From assembly GCA_940671915.1 (NCBI GenBank), contig CALNVZ010002100.1:70694478-70758477 (forward strand): a stretch of 64,000 bases of DNA, written 5' to 3'. The notes under the pieces were generated by a model that was given only the letters and a program-made list of their open reading frames with translations, did not search any database and was not told where the DNA came from. Made by a program: the position numbers and the translations under genes. The stretch comes from Paracentrotus lividus (taxonomy: Eukaryota; Echinodermata; Echinoidea; Camarodonta; Echinidae). Numbering within the stretch: the first letter of the stretch is position 1; every line of letters starts with the position of its first letter. Positions 1 through 50,240 of this stretch are shown here, piece by piece.

Positions 1-1103
1 CGAGAGAGATACCATAAGTCAACTACGGTGGAGACAGTTAAGAAAAATGTAGATCGATGACTCATTCATATACTATTGTTAGCTTACTGAGCCTAGTTTG
101 ACCGACAGGCTAGAAAAATGTTATTCACAAAACTTACTTGTCTTCTTGAAGCATAATTTTACTTCAAACATTTATACTTGATCATACACCTTCTTAATTT
201 TATTGGTGTTATTTTCAGTTTCCTCAATTTGAATTTTGTAGGTTGATTCGCGGGTTTTTCAGTACCTCTGTCATTTTATCATAATGCCAAACGTAACCAC
301 CCAATAAAAGTGTATTTAATGTGGTTATTTCTCTTGTAATGATATAAACATTTCATTCTCTCATCATAATAAATGTGTGGTAGAGTTAAGCTGAATGTTT
401 CACGAGGCCTTAAAAATAGACTATTTTGAAAATATTTCTGGAGTGACATGAAGGAATATAAGGAATCATTTCAGCTAGGCAAGGGCTACACAGTCCAAAA
501 AAAGTTTGATCTCATTGCTGTCATCAATTATATGCATCTTTGATTCTATATCTGTACAATTGTACATTTGTTATTGTATCTTGTACATTGTTATGCATGA
601 TTGTGTCAATCTTCGAATATCAAGTAATTACTGAAAGTTTACTAAGGCCTGGTGAATAACAATCATATGATCATCAGATAATGACAAGGTTTACACCATC
701 CAGAATATGAAGAGTAGGTGATTACTAGGAAGGGAAAAATTTGAGAATGTTCGCTCTACCAAGTCTCAAATTATATAACCGAGGAAAGTCTGTGCGATAA
801 AAAAATTCAATGTATCACCTGAAGTTTTCTTAAGCCAGATTACATGAGACTGTTCTTAATAGTAAGTTTAAAGGAATTGATAATCTTCAACTATAAGGCC
901 TACTAAGGAGTAGCTTAGAGGGTTTTATGAATATGGCCCAGATCTAAGAGGGTTGTGGAATATTGTTATGGATGCAAAATAGCCTGGCTTATTGTCTTTC
1001 ATTCCATCAAAACACTTCCATCATAATCTAACAAATAAAAAGTGAACAAAACAGCAAAAAAAAAGCTTTAACGATTGCAAATTCGTTTCCTTTTTCTACT
1101 TAG

Positions 1104-1230
1104 CTGATCCATGCACTGCAGTGCGTGTCTAAACTTTGGTGTCGCACCACGTCGAACATGGGTGGCGAACCCGCCGGGTTTCACCTGCCAATGTACCGAT
1201 ACCTATTTTTGGAAACACATGTCAAAAATC
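1104..1230 (+). pseudogene. Broken mirror of exon 25
   Basis: Matches 18,351-18,476 with several indels. The donor G is missing, so the junction reads AATC then TAAGTATG. Confidence 0.85.
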
Positions 1231-2601
1231 TAAGTATGATACATAGGTTTATGATCTGAAGCCGTACACATAATCAAGACGTGTGTGTTATTGTCATTTA
1301 ATAATTATAATTATTAGCGGATGCTACCACTTAAATTTTAATGTTTTTTTAAGTTGTTTTGGCTAGGCTTATTTGATTAGCAAATTTAAAAGAAACATTT
1401 TGGTATGAAATTATCCCCAATTGGATTTCCGTTTCAAAGATTGCACCCAAAGATGTGTCTCAGATTCCATGAGCTGCAGAACTTTAAAAGTTTTTCAGAC
1501 AAAGCCAGAAAATGCAATAAAAGCTCAAGTTTATGGTTCTTTGTCTTTTTGATCTATTAAACCAAATCATACAAACCTTTCATGTGTGTTATCAACATAA
1601 ATGAGATTTAATAACCACAATTGAGTGATTATACCAAGAATACAATTATTATGGCAGGGCAAACTGATGGTTGACATGTAATGTTACCGTAGTGATCCAA
1701 TATGACACCGTGGAAAATACTCCATAGGGCATGTTTCAAATAGGAACACCCTAGAACAATGGGCTATTTCATGGTGGTGTGGATCAGGGGCTGAGTGGTT
1801 AGACGGGTAGAGGTAATTTTAAAAACTTAAATGGCTCAGTGGTAAACATGTTCTTGTTTTTTCACCCAATACATTTTGTTCAAAATAGTTATATTTATAT
1901 ATCGTACTTCTCTCTTAATCTGAATCTTTCCAATCAATGAGAATTCCAATCATAACACACATCACACAAAGCATCACTTTGAACACGCTGTAGTTTTTTC
2001 TTTTTATATAATTTTTTCCCAAACAGGAAGAAGTTGATTTTCTGCTGAGTATTTTCCCTAAGAAGAACTGACCAATTAAGAATAAAAATGATTGATATCT
2101 ACCACTGGCCAAAGACAATTTCGAAAGCTGTTTTTATTGAAATTTTGCTGTCTCGCCTGGTTTAATTATTGATGGCACGTGCATGGGTTATCTGTTTGAA
2201 TTGTAATGCATGGGTGACTACATCCATAACAGAAACAGTTCTAGTGGGCTTTTTGCTTTTGTTTGCCAATCCGTATTATTATCATTATTATTAATTATTT
2301 ATTATTTTGATCATTATTGTTCTGATCTGCATGATATTGCAGCAGGTATAAACTTATTTGGGTGTAAATTTCCTTCGAAAATTCTTTCGAAAATGGAAAG
2401 AATGTAATGTGTAATGATATTATATTTTTTCGAAGCATCTGTATATTTTTTGGAATTGCCATTATTTTTGGGTAATTTTAAATGTCCGACTGTATTTCTA
2501 ATTCTATTTAATTTTAATTTTTTGGTGTGTTAAGATTATCCTTATCATTATCATTGCATTGGGTTTTGTTATTGCCTTTTCCATTGTCTTTATATTGACA
2601 G

Positions 2602-2712
2602 CCAAGTCGTGCTTACGGATCCCTGGTCTGAGTGGAGGAACTTGTAACCAGATTACGATACTTTTCCATTACCTGTGATGTTTGCCACAGTTCACCGAGA
2701 CATGTCAGTACA
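2602..2712 (+). pseudogene. Broken mirror of exon 26
   Basis: Matches 16,855-16,968. Indels in the middle shift the frame, but the acceptor GACAG and donor GTGAGTATAGC survive. Confidence 0.85.
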
Positions 2713-3090
2713 GTGAGTATAGCCTAGTAAAGATAGAGAACATGTGCACTCCTCCCATCATTTCATAGAAAACAGTGTGCGCCCCCCCCCGTAAGTATTG
2801 GGTGTCTAATCAGGCGTAGGTATCCACTGGTGAGTATAGCCTAGTCAAGACCAGATACTTTCTTAGCTGTGACTGCTTTCCACAGTTCACAGATAACAAG
2901 ATGTCAGTACAGAAGTATAGCTAGTCAAGACACAACTACTTTCCATATCTGTGACTGCTCGTCCACAGTTCACAAGGAATAGATGCCCAATACGTGGTTA
3001 TAGCTTAGTGAAGATAACAGATGATTTCCACACATGTGACTGTTTTCACAGTTCACAGGAAGACCAATGCACCACTACAACAGTAATAAA
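2690..3090 (+). repeat. Mirror copy of the exon-donor minisatellite
   Basis: The left-arm counterpart of 16,495-16,915, with the same GTGAGTATAGCCTAGT-type junctions repeated and additional indels. Confidence 0.8.
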
Positions 3091-3488
3091 CCAGTCACGA
3101 AACTTGATCACATATCACGCTGGGCCCGCCCACAAAGCGGGTGTTTTGCCCATTTTCGTGCAAAGTAGTCTTATGAACATACTGTAAAATATAAAGGCTT
3201 TTTGTACGAACTGTCCCGTACAGGTTCCGAGTGATGTGCAAATACAGATTTAGCCCTTATAGAAGACAATCCCATGTAGAAATAAGGTGGGCAATAACTT
3301 ATCGGGTTAGTTTGTATGTCAGACATTTTAGTTTTATCAGCCATGTGTATAACAGGTATTAGAGCAAATAATTATAAATGTTACGAAACATAAGCATGTT
3401 GAACGTTGTTCAATCCCATCATTTCTTTACTCCAGGTTTTAATGAATATTCATAATTAAATAGAATTTAAGTTTAATTATTCCCGTAG

Positions 3489-3603
3489 ATTAACCCATGC
3501 ACAGTACAACCGTGTCTTACAAATGGATGTGTGTACTGAGTGTGGATGTGCAACCAAGATCGTGTACTTGTGTGAATTCCTGGATCGCAGTTGACTTCTG
3601 TAG
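3489..3603 (+). pseudogene. Broken mirror of exon 27
   Basis: Matches 15,972-16,088 with single-base losses and gains. The unusual GTCAGT donor is preserved, which argues both copies derive from the same molecule or recent ancestor. Confidence 0.85.
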
Positions 3604-3897
3604 GTCAGTATAACGTCATCAAATATTGTCTTAGAATTCTTTTATTTTTTCATATAATACAAAAAAAACACTAATCTGATTCAAACAGGAATATGGTATC
3701 ATACGTACTTTAAAATAGTTAGGAGGGATACACTCTTATTTTAGAGCCGTAAATAAAGAGATAATAAATCTTATGGTGGTTTTAGCGTAAAGACAAAAAG
3801 AAATGGCTGAGAGTACATTATAACAAATCTTGTTAAACGAAGAATTTCCCGAGCAATTGGTTTTTTCTTTTACCGGAATAAATAATCTCTGTTACAG

Positions 3898-4015
3898 CTG
3901 GTGCTGCAGCCCTTCTCCGTTGTCAGATAATGGGGCATGTGTTCTGATCCGACTACGGATCTTCTAAGATGTGACTGTTTAACTGGACTATATTTGGAAC
4001 TCACCTGCCAAAACA
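3898..4015 (+). pseudogene. Broken mirror of exon 28
   Basis: Matches 15,551-15,670. Frame broken by indels and the donor reads TAGGAT instead of GTAAGA. Confidence 0.85.
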
Positions 4016-4786
4016 TAGGATTTTATCCTAACAATATATTTTAAAAAAAAGAAGAGTACTATTGTCCTCAATAAAGCCCTCAGTACGTCGATGAGTGAAC
4101 GCCAATTAGGTTAAATGCAATATCATCTTTCTGAAAAATGATACGCCACTTCCATTATGTAGCATGAAGTGATAATGCAACTGTATAAGAACTTTACTTT
4201 TTATTGTATACATGGTCCGCTAGGTAAAATATCATAACCCGAAGGGTATTTACATAATTTGTACCAGCATCACCACAACCACCTTTTTTATATCAAATCA
4301 TCTCCTACATATTTTATTATAGATTATGACACTTATCATAATAATCATAGATTTTGATGATAAATATGATAGATGATATCTAACGCCGCTGTGAAACTCA
4401 GGAATAAACCCACAACTTTTTGATCTTCACAATCAACCTCATGCATGCTAATCGACGTGTTCATTTCGTCATTGTTTTGCCATAATGCTGAACACAGCAT
4501 TAAACATATATTTTAATATTGATTCCACTCGACCAATTGTTTCTGATAAATTCCATGCAGTTTATCTACTACTGCCCTGCTTAACACTTACCCTTCACTA
4601 AACAAACTTTAGCTAACTACGAAACCCAATTGCAGACCATTCCTTAACTCCACTTCTAAACACTGATTATTGCTAACATTTTTGTCCGTAAAGAAGTTTT
4701 TAATTATAAAGATATGTCTTTTGAATTACCCCCATTTCTCAAAAGCTATTTTTGTTTAATCATGTTTTTTTTTTTTCTCCTTTCAG

Positions 4787-4896
4787 GGCTTTGCTGCCAA
4801 GAGCTCCTTGTTTAATGGAGCGCTGCGTGGATAATGAAGCCTCTTACAACACATGTAACTGTCCTGCACTCATGTTGGTGGCTAACTGCCAATTCC
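4787..4896 (+). pseudogene. Broken mirror of exon 29
   Basis: Matches 14,680-14,796 but is several bases shorter through scattered deletions. Acceptor and donor are intact. A 103-codon open frame here reads through the damage by chance. Confidence 0.85.
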
Positions 4897-5189
4897 GTAA
4901 GTTACTTGATAGTATTTTAGCTCCTTACAAGAAAATCCTGTTATCAAAATGGTTTATCATTAAATACATGAATAAAAGAACGTGTAATAGTTTTATCTAT
5001 AGGCCAAAGATGGACCAAATCAAGTATATTTTACCAATCTGTTTAAAACAGTTGCAGGCCTAAACATCTAAAACACCTTCTTGGAGGTATTCCGGAGGGA
5101 CAACATACCAAGTACGCAAGTCTAACATTCAACGTTCAAAATAGACCAAAACATAATTTTACACTTCAAGCTATCTATCACCTTTTCAG

Positions 5190-5311
5190 TTTAATCCTTG
5201 GCTGAACACCCTTGTCAAATGGCGTGCTGTCAGATTTCAATTCAACAACTACTGCTGCGACGGCATCATGTTCAATGTATCATTCATGGACTGGACCATT
5301 GTGCACAATAG
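5190..5311 (+). pseudogene. Broken mirror of exon 30
   Basis: Matches 14,269-14,391 with indels. The donor reads GTCAAG instead of GTAAG. Confidence 0.85.
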
Positions 5312-5873
5312 GTCAAGTTTATCAGCGCTTTTATAATAAATCCTTTCTTTCATTTCTAGTATTTGTTCATTAAGCCATGTTCTATTAGTCCAATGGCGGT
5401 CTGGCGGGATTTTAATCGTTATTTTCATGTTTGTGTTTCAAAAGAACACAATGCTTTGGAGGGGCATCCAGTAATGCACAAATTATTGTGCCCAAAAATG
5501 GTATTGTGTCAAAGCTGGCTAGTCAGCCACTGAAATGTATAGCCTTTTTGTCCCGAATTAATCTGAGAATAATTGCGTTTGTTACCTGATGATTTAACCA
5601 CATGTTCACTTCAAACTTATTGTAACAGGTCTCAGAAAGTAGACTTGAAAGTAGTCATAAAAAGAGTACACATGGATAATATTGTTTTTTTAAAAAGTTG
5701 ACGAATCCTTGTACAAGTTGGATATATGCCGATTGAATATAAAAGCCGGTTAATGCAAATAAACCAAAATCAGGTGTTAGTCAAACTTGGTCTAATTGGC
5801 TTCTTACGAATTATATAAAAAATAGAATATTTATATTTTCTAATGAAAACCATATTTATTTGATTGATACAAG

Positions 5874-5987
5874 CTTCAGAATGTAACCCCAATCCATGTA
5901 TCCAAGGACTTGTGTTCATAACACGTAACCGGAGCAATTCGCAGATGTGAACTGCCCCTGCCTTGTGTTGGAACAATTTGTCAGTTC
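5874..5987 (+). pseudogene. Broken mirror of exon 31
   Basis: Matches 13,590-13,706. The donor has changed to GCAAG and the acceptor to ACAAG. Confidence 0.85.
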
Positions 5988-6311
5988 GGCAAGTTTTTCT
6001 TAAACTTTTCAGCTCCAAATGAAGAAAAAAAACGCCGTTAATTACTAAAAGTTATATACTTGTAATACAGATCTCAATTTTATTGTGTAATTCATTTTTC
6101 TGGCTTTCTCATGTAACAGCAACCCTGTAGCATGAACCCATATGACATTTGAATTGAGCATTTGAATAACCGATTGCTTATGTTCAGATTGGTTTAAGAA
6201 TACCTGTCAGCTGGTATGCAAAAATGTATGCAACAATGATCTTGAATGGGTTACTTTCATTTGAAATTGATACTTATTTAGGTTTTAAAATGTCTAGTCA
6301 GGGTATATATC

Positions 6312-6548
6312 CGGACATGAAAAGATCAATCGGTTTAGAGCGCCCTAAAAAGGTACCTTTCTTGTTTTCAATGAACGGGAGGTCGTGAGTTCTAAACCGG
6401 CCGAGTCATACCAAAACAGACTTAACAAAAATGGTACCTGAAAGTTGCCTTTTACAGGAGCTTGGGGGTAATAATGGACATATGTAGGGCCCGCTGGAAG
6501 AACAGTTGTCAAAACTGACAGTGCCACCCCTGGGTAAAATAAAACGAT
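6312..6548 (+). mobile_element. tRNA-derived SINE, mirror copy (left arm)
   Basis: Same SINE as 13,040-13,275 in the opposite orientation, with box A-like CGGTTTAGAGCGCCC and box B-like GGTCGTGAGTTCTAAACC, followed by the TTA tract. Confidence 0.72.
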
Positions 6549-6785
6549 CTTATTATTATTATTATTAATTATTATCTATTATTTATTATTATTATTATTT
6601 TATTTATTATTATTATTATATTATTATATTATTATTTTATTATTATTATTATTATTATTATAATTTATATTATTATTTATTGATTATTATTATTATTATT
6701 ATTATTATTATGTATTATTATTATTATTATAATATATTATTATTATTATTATTATATTATTATTATTATTATTATATTATTATTA

Positions 6786-6822
<37 letters not shown>

Positions 6823-6886
6823 TTAATTATATTATTATTTTATTATTAATTATATTATATATTATTATTATTATTATTAATTATTA

Positions 6887-6922
<36 letters not shown>

Positions 6923-7165
6923 TTTATTATTATTATTATTTTTATTATTATTATTATATTATAATCATTATTATTATTATTATTAATAATAATAATTAGA
7001 TAAGAATAATATAATAATAATATACTAATAATAATAAATAATAATAATAATAATAATAATATAATAATAATAATAATAATAATATAATAATAAATAATAA
7101 ATAATAATAATTATAATTTTATTATTATTATTAATTAATTATTCATTAATTATTATTAATTATTA
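6549..7165. repeat. (TTA)n microsatellite, mirror copy
   Basis: Partner of 12,425-13,039 in the left arm. Interrupted by many TT and TATT slips, more than in the right copy, and changes phase and strand near 6,970. Confidence 0.95.
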
Positions 7166-7218
7166 TGAAAGAACAGAAAAGATTTAATTTTTTTTTTTGT
7201 ATCTTTTGTTTTCAATAA

Positions 7219-7350
7219 GAAACCCATGCAATTCGTGACCCTTGTCAGAATAACGGTGTGTGTTCATTTAAGTATACCAGGAGTTGCTTTACCACCTGTT
7301 AGCTCGTGTTGCATGCATCAATGAATGGACTGGAATCAACTGTTGGATCG
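7219..7350 (+). pseudogene. Broken mirror of exon 32
   Basis: Matches 12,251-12,379 with insertions that shift the frame. The short open frame from 7,306 is a by-product. Confidence 0.85.
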
Positions 7351-7894
7351 GTAAGAAATTCCCCACCACATACCATAAATGTCCGTGCAGATATGTCATT
7401 GTTTCCTGAGATGTTACACAACACTCAAAGAACGATGGTTCACAGAGGTTCATTTTGGCAACAATCTGCAGAAAATAGTTTTAAAGGCATGATTTGCAAG
7501 CTTTTGGACTTCGCAAGTGTGTTCCGACAATACATCAAGCATACTGACTGCTAAACTAATTAGTTTCAACTCAGTTTAAATCTTCCATAGACATCCCCTT
7601 TTAATATGATCTTCTACGACTGCACAGTTGTGAAGGGCAATAACTTCCATTCCCATGCATAAAGTGTAAAAGCCTATGTATATTATTTATTGTCAATGGA
7701 TTTCAACAAAAGGTAATCAGTGGTGCACATTTCATGGGATATTTTTGGATTATTTCTTTTTTTTATGATATGCCGTTTGTTGTCATTCACAGCTTTTGGC
7801 AAATTGAAAAGAATGCCCTTTTGTTAAATAACTTGTTTACACGATATTGCTCCTAAGTCCTGATTGCATTTTTTCTTGTATGTCCTTATCGCAG

Positions 7895-8015
7895 CTGGTG
7901 AATGTTGTTGGAACAATTTGTCAGAATTTTGGTACTTGTGTTCCTTATCTCATCACTGGAGAGCGTCTTCTATTGATTGTACCTCGTCTTTACAGGAGAG
8001 TTTTTTGTCAATTAC
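7895..8015 (+). pseudogene. Broken mirror of exon 33
   Basis: Matches 11,589-11,708. Differences include an added T, two lengthened homopolymers and a few substitutions. Confidence 0.85.
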
Positions 8016-8151
8016 GTAAGTATTAATTAAAGGTGCACAATCGCACATCCCGATCTAGATTCATGTCCAGTCAATAATGATGATCACACTATTTATCTTG
8101 GCGCAACATTAATTTTTCGGGTGAAACATTTAAAGGCGCAGGCCTATTCAA

Positions 8152-8938
8152 TTAACCCTACTCAGACGGGGGGAGGGCATCATGGCCCCCCCCTCGACTT
8201 TTTCGCGACACTCCGGCCGCACGGAAATTTTCTTGATCGCGGCCGCTTGCTGACTTTTTTGCTTTCAAGTCTCGCGCATTTTTGAAACCATTTCGCAAAA
8301 ATCGGTCGTACCGTTTACGACGCTGCAACGTTTTTCAAAATATCCGTCGGACCGAATAATGGCTCAATAAACGTGATTTTGTGTACAAAGTCAATGCAAA
8401 TATGAGTTTTCTCACCTAATTCATAAAATGATTAATTTATAACTTTTCATTGGTGAAATCAATTTATTTTAGCATATTTTGCTTAAACTGGTTCTTAAAT
8501 GGATTTTGCGTTAAAAAAAAGAAAAACAAAGGTCGAAAAAACAAAAGAATGCGATAAGAAACTTCATAAAAACAACTAAATACCCATTAGAATTAATTTT
8601 GAAACGAAATTTTGTTCAGTACAATGTTAGGCAATGCTATCCAGGAATATAATACATCCAAAATTAGCATTCTAGGGCTTTATTTTTTTCAATTAGAAGC
8701 AAAAAGTATGATTTCATGCATAAATTAGCAATAATTGATCATATTTTAAAAAAATATATTATTTTGGACAATAAACAGCGCAGTCCTTGTAGATTACATG
8801 GGCTCACTACCACCGTGCAAAAATTGTTTCGGGGGGGGGGCGCGGTCGCGCGAATCGGCGGCCGAGATCTAGGGGGGGGGGGGGCATCATGGCCCCAGTC
8901 TTGCGAGCTACCAAAACACCCCGTCTGAATTAGGTTAA
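8152..8938. mobile_element. TTAA-flanked non-autonomous DNA element
   Basis: Begins TTAACCCTACTCAGACGG and ends CCGTCTGAATTAGGTTAA, so the ends are inverted copies and TTAA occurs at both borders. G- and C-runs with GGGCATCATGG lie just inside. The TTAA duplication with CCCTA ends suggests a piggyBac- or Kolobok-type MITE of about 790 bp. No coding sequence. Confidence 0.65.
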
Positions 8939-9747
8939 GTTAATTACTACCCAGTCGCGTATCCAGGATGGCACCCCGCGGGGCCCGATGTGAATTTTGA
9001 TTTTGGTGCCCCCAGTGGTGGATCCAGAAAGGTAGCATCCTCTTTTTTTTCCGTTACACCCAGGGCGAGCCAAAAGGTCACTAAATTGGTTTATGTCACG
9101 CTGGCCGAGCGGATAGCGGGGGGGGGGGGGGAGGGGGGGGGGTAAAACAAAATTCAAGTGCCCTTTGTAAGGCTAATATACAGCTGTAGGGGTATGGTTT
9201 TAAGAATGTCAATCGGTCTGAAATCATGTACAAATTTTTTTTTTTTTACTTTCTGCTAGATTTGCCGCCCCTATCTGGTCATTTTGCGCCCTTTGGCGCC
9301 CACGCCGCGAGGCCTGGCCGTAAGCCCCCCCCCCGAATATCGCGCATGAACATACTGCTGAAGATAAATGAGTTTGTAGGCATGATTGAAAGTGCTCGAA
9401 ATCTGTTTTATTCACGGAGTGAAGACGGGAGGGAGTTCCAAAGGCTTGGAGCAATATTAAAAAGGCACAGCTCCACCCCCTAGGTGTGTGTGGGTGAAGA
9501 TGACACAAAGCACAGACGAGCGCAGTTTGTGAAAGAGAAAGTCATCTGACTAACCTCCGTTTCCAGTAGGTATCAACTTTTCAATAATTCTGTTATACCC
9601 TGCTTGATTAAGAGCAAGACAAGCCCCAAGTACAAAAGAAAAATGTAAAAGTTGATATATACTGGAACCTGAGTTTGCTATACTCTCTCTAATAAGGCAA
9701 AAATAATATTACATATGTTTGCAGTTTCTTACGATCTTTTAGTAGTC
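8939..9747. other. Palindrome spacer, no gene
   Basis: Starts near a CAGTCGCGTATCCAGG end (8,953) resembling hAT-type MITE termini. It includes G-runs at 9,118-9,142 and a TGGCCGAGCGG box A-like word at about 9,105 that could be a SINE scrap. Nothing else is recognisable. Confidence 0.4.
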
Positions 9748-10017
9748 AGCAACATGCAAGTCCTCACGACATCTTGCGTGGAGAATCATGCATTTCGCGT
9801 CCTTCACGTCTCACGATTCATGCAGAACACCGCCATTTCTCACGCAAAATGAGAAAAAGTAGCATTATTATACGATTTTTTTACAATTCTTGGAGGTCTC
9901 AAAACCCTAAATATCGGCAGTTTTTGTCTCGCATCATTATGTAAGTGCGAATGTTTTCAAAGCAGGCGATCGTTATACTGCAAGATAGCTTTCTACGTGA
10001 AACGTGTGTAGTGTGCG
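9748..10017 (+). mobile_element. Fragment of hAT-like repeat (family of 27,757-28,717)
   Basis: Matches the left part of the 27,757 element: CTTGCGTGGAGAATCATGCA, then CTCACGCAAAATGAGAAAAA and AGGCGATCGTTATAC. The match stops where a gypsy LTR begins, so the retrotransposon appears to have inserted into it. Confidence 0.7.
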
Positions 10018-10215
10018 TGTTTTATTATGCGGTGGCTATTAATAAGATAAGATGAGGCTGGTAGATGAAAAAAGAGGGTCTTCAACAAAGATGTTTACGA
10101 TAACGACTGTTTATTCTCAACTGAAGTTAGAAATACTACTTTACATCTGATATGCGATATATGCTATGGTATCCCGCAGTAGTATAATGACATAGCAAAT
10201 AGTATATCGCCAACA
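10018..10215 (-). mobile_element. 3' LTR of a Ty3/gypsy retrotransposon
   Basis: On the minus strand it starts TGTTGGCGAT right after a polypurine tract (ACAAAGGAAGGGGGA at 10,217-10,231) and ends AATAAAACA, giving TGTT...AACA borders over 198 bp. A polyadenylation signal GAATAAA lies inside. The boundaries agree with the point where the flanking hAT-like repeat stops. Confidence 0.65.
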
Positions 10216-10216
10216 A

Positions 10217-11362
10217 TCCCCCTTCCTTTGTAAAGAAGCAGAATGTGCTACATTCAATGTTTGAGTATACAACAGATATATGTTTTGATAAAATATTTTT
10301 TGGTATCTATTGTTTATTATCAATATACGTTTTTGTTTTGTTTGGTAGCCCTGTTTAATTTTGGATATTTGTATTTTCCAATGAAATAAAGTTCACTGGT
10401 TTGAGTAAAGTTAAACTGTTCACTTTGACATAAGTTTCCTTTGATGCATATTGATATAATTTTTGGTATAACTTGTTTTGATTTACAAATCAATAGTTTT
10501 GGTAAGCATACGATTCTCCGATTTATGCTTGTTGTCATAAACCAAAGAATATTGTACTGTCAATGATTATACATGGCAACATGAATAATAAACTTTTGAT
10601 TGAAAACTGTATGCGTCCTCAGACTTCTTTCGATTTTTAGAGTGTCTTCTGTTTTCTCTCTTCTTTCGCAATGTTTTTTAGGGTTATCAATCTTCATAGT
10701 CTCGCTGGTTTTGTCAATTGTTCGACCATAACCTCGTGGTTTTTGAGTTTGTCGCTTGCTTTTGGAGATTGATTGTTTTGAGTTTCCGACGCGTTGAAGT
10801 TGTTGATGGTTGTCGTTGTCCTCTGGTGGGCGTGATCTGCGGTGTGTCTTACGGTCGAACCTTACACGTGTCGGAGTTGGTTTTGCTGTTGGGATTTCCC
10901 TCAGGTGAGATCGGTTTCGTCTCAGGATTCCTCCGTTGGGTGTTTCGATTTTCATACGATCTGTTCATCCGCAGCTTGGATACTTTGGCTGGTATCCGCA
11001 GTGTGATCTTGGCGGGTGTAGGAACTTCTGACTAGTTGTTCCCACATGGAGATGATGGAAGTTCGTATCCTGCATGTTGATCATGCGTTTTCCTTCAATC
11101 TTGTCTCTGGCGGTTCAAGAATGATCAGCTGTGATTGATTCTCTTGACATGATGATGACTGGAAGTGTTGTCCGGAATCGTCTACCCAAATAACATTCTG
11201 CAGGTGATCTCATGTGACTGCTACTGGTGTTGCTCTGAGATTCAACATGGCTAGTTTGACTATCCTTGGCCAGTTGAGAACACTTTGTCAACAGATTCTT
11301 GACTGTACGAACATTCTTCCTCTGCTTAGTCCGCGTTGGATCTTGGATAGTGTGGAGAGAAT
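10217..11362 (-). mobile_element. Ty3/gypsy pol 3' end, frameshifted and truncated
   Basis: Minus-strand frames give LAMLNLRATPV, then after a frameshift SPAECYLGRRFRTTLP, which is the integrase C-terminal segment of gypsy-type pol proteins. Further on comes GGILRRNRSHLREIP, the usual RRNRxHL ending, and a basic tail that stops at 10,560. Stops and frame changes show a dead copy. It is cut at about 11,362 by the palindrome junction, and gag, protease, RT and most of integrase are absent. Confidence 0.8.
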
Positions 11363-11452
11363 GATCAGAAAATTTCGTGCGGCGGAGTGGTCGCGGAAAA
11401 TGTCGAGGGGGGGGGGGCCATGATGCCCCCCCCCCAGTCTGATTAGGGTTAA
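11363..11452. mobile_element. End fragment of the same TTAA element
   Basis: Ends AGTCTGATTAGGGTTAA and carries the same C-run and CCATGATG block. Only about 90 bp remain; the rest is replaced by Ty3/gypsy sequence. This is the innermost part of the right palindrome arm. Confidence 0.65.
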
Positions 11453-11588
11453 TTGAATAGGCCTGCGCCTTTAAATGTTTTCAACCGAAAAATAATGTGG
11501 CGCAATATAAATAGTGTAGATCATCATTATTACTGTGACATAATCTAGATCGGAGATGTGCGATTTAGCACCTTTAATTAATACTTAC

Positions 11589-50142
<38,554 letters not shown>

Positions 50143-50204
50143 GTTGTGGGTCATCCAAGAAGACTTGATATATGAATCCAAGATTATATCCTCATGGAGT
50201 AAAG

Positions 50205-50240
50205 CATTGATCAGTGCAACTTATGGATGAGTCTATTTAT
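50205..50240 (-). promoter_or_regulatory. Putative core promoter of the Reeler/EGF/CUB gene
   Basis: On the minus strand an ATAAATAG box (50,233-50,240) lies about 90 to 100 nt upstream of the ATG at 50,142. About 25 nt further on is a TGCACTGA stretch that could serve as an initiator (start near 50,215). The spacing is slightly short for a TATA promoter. This is inferred from position only. Confidence 0.4.

Larger units (their letters stand above)
1..8015 (+). pseudogene. Inverted broken copy of nine EGF exons plus a fragment
   Basis: Mirror images of exons 24 (tail only, 1-27) to 33 on the plus strand. Every one carries indels that shift the frame, and at least three donors are destroyed (near 1,231, 4,016 and 5,988). 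If real, this is a non-functional duplicate; if an assembly fold-back, it is error-rich sequence of the right arm and should not be annotated as a locus. Confidence 0.85.
1..8257 (+). repeat. Left arm of giant inverted repeat (degraded copy)
   Basis: Reads as the reverse complement of about 11,362 to 19,600, covering introns, EGF exons, SINE and TAA tract in the same order. By eye, differences are dominated by one- and two-base insertions and deletions, with some substitutions. The arm runs off the left edge of the window. Exons here are frameshifted and several donor sites are lost. Confidence 0.95.

Noticed and set aside
4752-5063. 103-codon plus-strand open frame with CNCPA
   Set aside because: It reads the broken mirror of exon 29 plus flanking intron. 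The EGF signature is interrupted and the intact version is at 14,680-14,796.
9095-9120. A tRNA-Leu gene, from the GCTGGCCGAGCGG word
   Set aside because: No acceptor stem, anticodon arm or T-arm follows; the sequence runs into a G homopolymer.
10718-11035. 105-codon plus-strand open frame
   Set aside because: It is the complement of the gypsy pol tail, whose minus-strand reading has recognisable integrase C-terminal motifs.
8152-11452. CRISPR-like or prokaryotic content around the palindrome spacer
   Set aside because: No spaced direct repeats, and all neighbouring features are eukaryotic exons and transposons.
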